Source: JAJPJX01 sp964568355 (GTDB lineage Bacteria; Acidobacteriota; Terriglobia; Bryobacterales; Bryobacteraceae). From it: 11,291 nucleotides of DNA. Location of the stretch: contig CAZMRK010000503.1 in NCBI GenBank assembly GCA_964568355.1, positions 1 through 11,291 on the forward strand, read 5' to 3'. Made by a program: the position numbers and the translations under genes. Positions within the stretch are counted from its first letter, which is position 1; every line of letters begins with the position of its first letter. Shown one piece after another: positions 9,040 to 11,291 of the stretch. The notes beneath the pieces are model-generated. The model made no database searches. It had not been told where the DNA came from and worked only from the letters and a program-made list of their open reading frames with translations.

Positions 9040-10128
9040 CTATCGCACAGCTCCTGGCTCCTTCGCCTGCACCTCGGCGTTGAGTTTTTCTACGATCGCT
9101 CGCTCCCGGTCACCGTCCGCTTTGCGTTTCAGGCGGTAATAGGTGGTGGCCAGCGAGACATGCGCTTCCCGAAATTGCGGCGATTCCCGGACGATCGCCT
9201 CCAGTTCCTGCCGCGCCGGCTCGACCTTGCCCGTCTGCAGGTACACGGTGGCGATCTGATAGCGCACCGCCAGATCGCCCGGCCGAAGCTCCAGGGCCCG
9301 GCGGAAGTAGGCCAACGCCTGCTCCTGCTGCGCATCCTGTTTGGCCAGCACACCCAGATTCAGGTTCGAGCTGAAGTCATTGGGATTGGCCTCCAGCGCC
9401 TTGCGAAAGGCCTCTGCCGCCTTGGCCGTATCGCCGGTGGCCATCAGAGCCGAACCATAGGTGGAATAGACATCGGGGAGCCGCGGATTCAGCTCCACGG
9501 CGCGTGCCAGGTCGTCGCGAGCTCCGGCAAAGTCCCGCGCCTGGAGCTTGGTGGCTCCCAGCAGCATGCGAGCTTCGGCAGAATCGCCATTGCGGAGAAT
9601 GCGGTCCACCAGCACCTGCCCCGGCCCCGGCTGGTGATCGCGGATCAGGGCCGTGCCGAGCAGGTAGACCACCGCCAGATCGTCGGGTGTGGCCTTCTCC
9701 AGCGGTTGCAGCAGCCGGATCACGGTCTGGTTGTCGCCCAGGCTGAGCGAAGCATCGGCCAGCAGAAGCGTGACCTGCCGGTTCTCGGGCATCCGCTCAT
9801 GCACGATGTTCAGCTTCTGTATCGCCGTCCGGAGATCGCCGGTCTTGTAATAGGCCAGGGCGAGGTTCAGCAGCACGCCGGGATTTTCGGGCTGCACGTT
9901 CAACGCCTGTTGATATTCGGCGATGGCTTCCTGATAGCGCCCCAGGCGCGCCAGCGCCGCCCCCAAGTTCGAACGCGCGTCCACCGCCTGTGGGTGATCT
10001 TTGAGGTAGGTGCGATAGCCGCGGATCGCTCCCTCCAGATCGCCCTTCTGATGCAGCGCGATGGCTTCGTGAAGCTGGCTCTCCGGAGCTTGCGCCAGCA
10101 GCAACATCAGCAGGAGGTTCAGAAACAT
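9040..10128 (-). CDS. Exported tetratricopeptide-repeat protein, about ten TPRs (362 aa)
   Basis: The product is a helical-repeat scaffold for protein-protein contacts, probably periplasmic or membrane-attached; no enzymatic motif is seen. The ATG at 10128 begins a short hydrophobic leader (MFLNLLLMLLLAQAPES). An in-frame GTG at 10140 would add four residues and cannot be excluded, since neither has a clear ribosome binding site. From residue 19 to about 353 the chain is almost entirely TPRs of about 34 residues. Clear examples are NLGAALARLGRYQEAIAEYQ (54-73), TYGSALMATGDTAKAAEAF (223-241) and NLGVLAKQDAQQEQALAYF (257-275), each with the expected small residues and a closing Pro such as NPND, RPGD or QPEN. 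The C-terminus is charged. The gene diverges from the TonB receptor gene and converges on the carboxylesterase gene. Exported TPR proteins near TonB receptors are frequent in Acidobacteria, but a joint function is inference. Confidence 0.85.
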   Translation of the reverse strand: MFLNLLLMLLLAQAPESQLHEAIALHQKGDLEGAIRGYRTYLKDHPQAVDARSNLGAALARLGRYQEAIAEYQQALNVQPENPGVLLNLALAYYKTGDLRTAIQKLNIVHERMPENRQVTLLLADASLSLGDNQTVIRLLQPLEKATPDDLAVVYLLGTALIRDHQPGPGQVLVDRILRNGDSAEARMLLGATKLQARDFAGARDDLARAVELNPRLPDVYSTYGSALMATGDTAKAAEAFRKALEANPNDFSSNLNLGVLAKQDAQQEQALAYFRRALELRPGDLAVRYQIATVYLQTGKVEPARQELEAIVRESPQFREAHVSLATTYYRLKRKADGDRERAIVEKLNAEVQAKEPGAVR

Positions 10129-10235
10129 GGAAAGCACCACTATATGCCGAAAAGGCCAGGTAACGGAAGCTTGGATCGGCTGGTAACTTTTGCAAAATAT
10201 CTAGACAATTCAACCATTTAGGGACGTTAACTGCA

Positions 10236-10273
10236 GAATGCGGCAGGGCCTTAACCCATTTAACCTTGCATTC
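10236..10273. repeat. Short inverted repeat overlapping a -35 box
   Basis: GAATGC (10236-10241) and GCATTC (10268-10273) form an inverted repeat with 26 bases between the arms. The right arm covers most of the candidate -35 element of the TonB-receptor promoter. Between them lies TTAACCCATTTAACC. This could be an operator, but a 6-base arm can occur by chance. Confidence 0.2.
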
Positions 10274-10293
10274 CGGCATACTATTTTTATACT
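10266..10293 (+). promoter_or_regulatory. Sigma70-type promoter of the TonB-receptor gene
   Basis: TTGCAT (10266-10271), a 16-base spacer and TATACT (10288-10293) lie about 50 bases upstream of the ATG at 10344, in a locally AT-rich stretch. The -10 box matches the consensus at five of six positions; the -35 box matches only TTG. The 10129-10343 gap must also hold the promoter of the divergent TPR gene, for which no clear boxes were found. Confidence 0.45.
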
Positions 10294-10343
10294 AAGCGAC
10301 AGTACTTCACGTCCTGCGTTGCGCTCGATAGGGGATAAGCGGC

Positions 10344-11291
10344 ATGTCCAACCGTTGGAACCAAGTGGTTCGTCTGTTTGCAATTTGCCTGGGGCTGGGG
10401 TTGCTGGCCTGGGGACAATCCATCTCCGCCAGACTGACCGGCGTCGTTTCCGATCCGTCGCAAGCAGTGATACCGGACGCCTCGGTAAAGCTCATTAACG
10501 AGCAGTCGGGATCGGTGCTCCAGACTTCGACCAACACGGATGGATACTACACTTTTGCCGCCGTCCCGGTAGGCAACTTCACCTACGAACTACAGGTAGA
10601 GGCCAAAGGATTCGTACTGTACAAGGCCAGCGGACTGGCGTTCACCGGCGGCGACAAGCGCAACGTGAATGTCGTGCTGAGTGTGGGCACAACGGCGGAA
10701 ACGGTGGAAGTCACCGGCCTGGTGGAATCGATCGTTCCGGTCGATTCGGGCGAAAAATCGGCGACTCTGACCACAAAGGAGCTGCAAAACTACCTGACGG
10801 TGGGCAGCAACGCGGCGGAGTTCATCAAGATCATGCCCGGATTCGCCGTACAGAACGGCACCTCCAATAAATCCAACTATAGCGGCCAGACCATCGGAAT
10901 CAACGCCAACGGCGATGCCGGCAGCCAGAGCCCGCTGAACAATGCGTTCTCCTACAACGGACTGCCTACCAATACGATGGACATTACCGCAGACGGGGCG
11001 CACGTCTCCGATCCCGGCTGCAACTGCGATACGCCGGTAAACCCGAACGCGGACATGGTGGCGGAATTCAAGGTCATGACCTCGAATTTCGGCGCGGAAA
11101 ATCAAAAGGGACCGGCATTCATCAGTTCGGTGGCGAAATCCGGCGGGCGGGATTTCCACGGCTCGGCGTTTCTCTACGTCCGGCACTATGCCCTGAACTC
11201 CAACGACGCTCTGTTCAATGCCAGCGGCCAGAGCCGGCCGGAGAACAAGTATTTCTATCCCGGTGGCACACTGAGCGGCCCGGTCCTGCTC
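10344..11291 (+). CDS. Oar-like TonB-dependent receptor with carboxypeptidase-regulatory-like N-terminal domain (3' end outside the window)
   Basis: This is an outer-membrane beta-barrel transporter driven by TonB; the ligand is unknown. The 316 visible residues run to the window end without a stop. AGGGGA (10330-10335), 8 bases before the ATG, supports this start. Residues 1-24 form a signal peptide (hydrophobic LFAICLGLGLLAWG, then Q). Residues 31 to about 113 are a CarboxypepD_reg-like Ig fold: TGVVSDPSQAVIPDASVKL, then TDGYYTFAAVPVGNFTYEL, then NVNVVLSVG. The linker AETVEVTG leads to the plug (about 136-265), with ADGAHVSDPGCNCDTPVNPN (216-235) and MVAEFKVMTSNFGAENQKG (238-256). The barrel starts near SGGRDFHGSAFLYVRHYAL (266-284). 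This order is that of the large Oar/Cna-B-like receptors that are greatly expanded in Acidobacteria. Full members are about 1000 residues or more, so most of the barrel is missing here. The gene has its own promoter region and diverges from the TPR gene. Confidence 0.9.
   Translation, partial: MSNRWNQVVRLFAICLGLGLLAWGQSISARLTGVVSDPSQAVIPDASVKLINEQSGSVLQTSTNTDGYYTFAAVPVGNFTYELQVEAKGFVLYKASGLAFTGGDKRNVNVVLSVGTTAETVEVTGLVESIVPVDSGEKSATLTTKELQNYLTVGSNAAEFIKIMPGFAVQNGTSNKSNYSGQTIGINANGDAGSQSPLNNAFSYNGLPTNTMDITADGAHVSDPGCNCDTPVNPNADMVAEFKVMTSNFGAENQKGPAFISSVAKSGGRDFHGSAFLYVRHYALNSNDALFNASGQSRPENKYFYPGGTLSGPVLL

Noticed and set aside
8938..9083. Protein-like frames between the carboxylesterase and TPR genes (plus: GRIVWRSRLNGQLFDRAALE; minus: GGNAFALVRVPKDQCL)
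   Set aside because: Both run into or out of the neighbouring genes in the wrong frame, have no start of their own, and match nothing I recognise.
9160..10221. A 353-codon plus-strand frame opposite the TPR gene
   Set aside because: The minus strand codes for about ten clear TPR units. The plus frame is their complement, with no motif.
10344..11186. Minus-strand frames at 10590-11186 and 10583-10774 opposite the TonB receptor
   Set aside because: The plus strand shows the complete order of signal peptide, CarboxypepD_reg-like domain and plug, so the minus frames are shadows.

Overview
The window looks like chromosomal DNA of a GC-rich, soil-type Acidobacterium, probably the Solibacter/Bryobacterales group. 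Three features suggest this. An Oar-like TonB receptor carries a carboxypeptidase-regulatory-like head. A PSCyt/PSD-type cytochrome gene (DUF1587-1595-1592-1588-1585) is paired with a DUF1552 gene. There are also secreted leucine-rich-repeat proteins of the style common in Acidobacteria, Planctomycetes and Verrucomicrobia. The assignment rests on gene-family content only; there is no rRNA or other marker gene. No tRNA, rRNA, CRISPR array, transposase or prophage gene was seen.

Layout. Bases 1-267 are the 3' end of a small beta-rich protein gene (+), followed by a hairpin. Bases 557-3527 hold two tandem (+) genes for exported leucine-rich-repeat proteins. Together they contain three copies of one module: a head with a W and G(G/A)xV motif, then 24-residue repeats, then a short cap. 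Converging on them from the right is a two-gene (-) operon, 6867 to 3565. It encodes a 663-residue multidomain cytochrome-like protein and, overlapping it by 20 bases, a Tat-exported DUF1552 protein. The DUF1552 frame is broken by what looks like one missing base near 3993.

Bases 6868-7323 are a divergent non-coding region. A secreted type-B carboxylesterase follows (7324-8937, +) with a complete catalytic triad. A secreted TPR protein (10128-9040, -) converges on it. A TonB-dependent receptor begins at 10344 (+), diverging from the TPR gene across about 215 bases that contain a good sigma70-type promoter, and it runs off the window end.

How the genes may work together. Almost every product carries an export signal, so the window reads as a set of cell-envelope functions: outer-membrane uptake (TonB receptor), ester hydrolysis (carboxylesterase), protein-protein scaffolds (LRR and TPR) and a periplasmic redox-like pair (PSCyt/DUF1552). 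Only the DUF1592-family/DUF1552 pair and the LRR pair are supported as operons by spacing. A common pathway for the whole window is not shown. No clearly new defence, mobile or biosynthetic system was found. The most notable points are the broken DUF1552 frame, the altered HXXSHH-type motif in that protein, and the three-module LRR pair.
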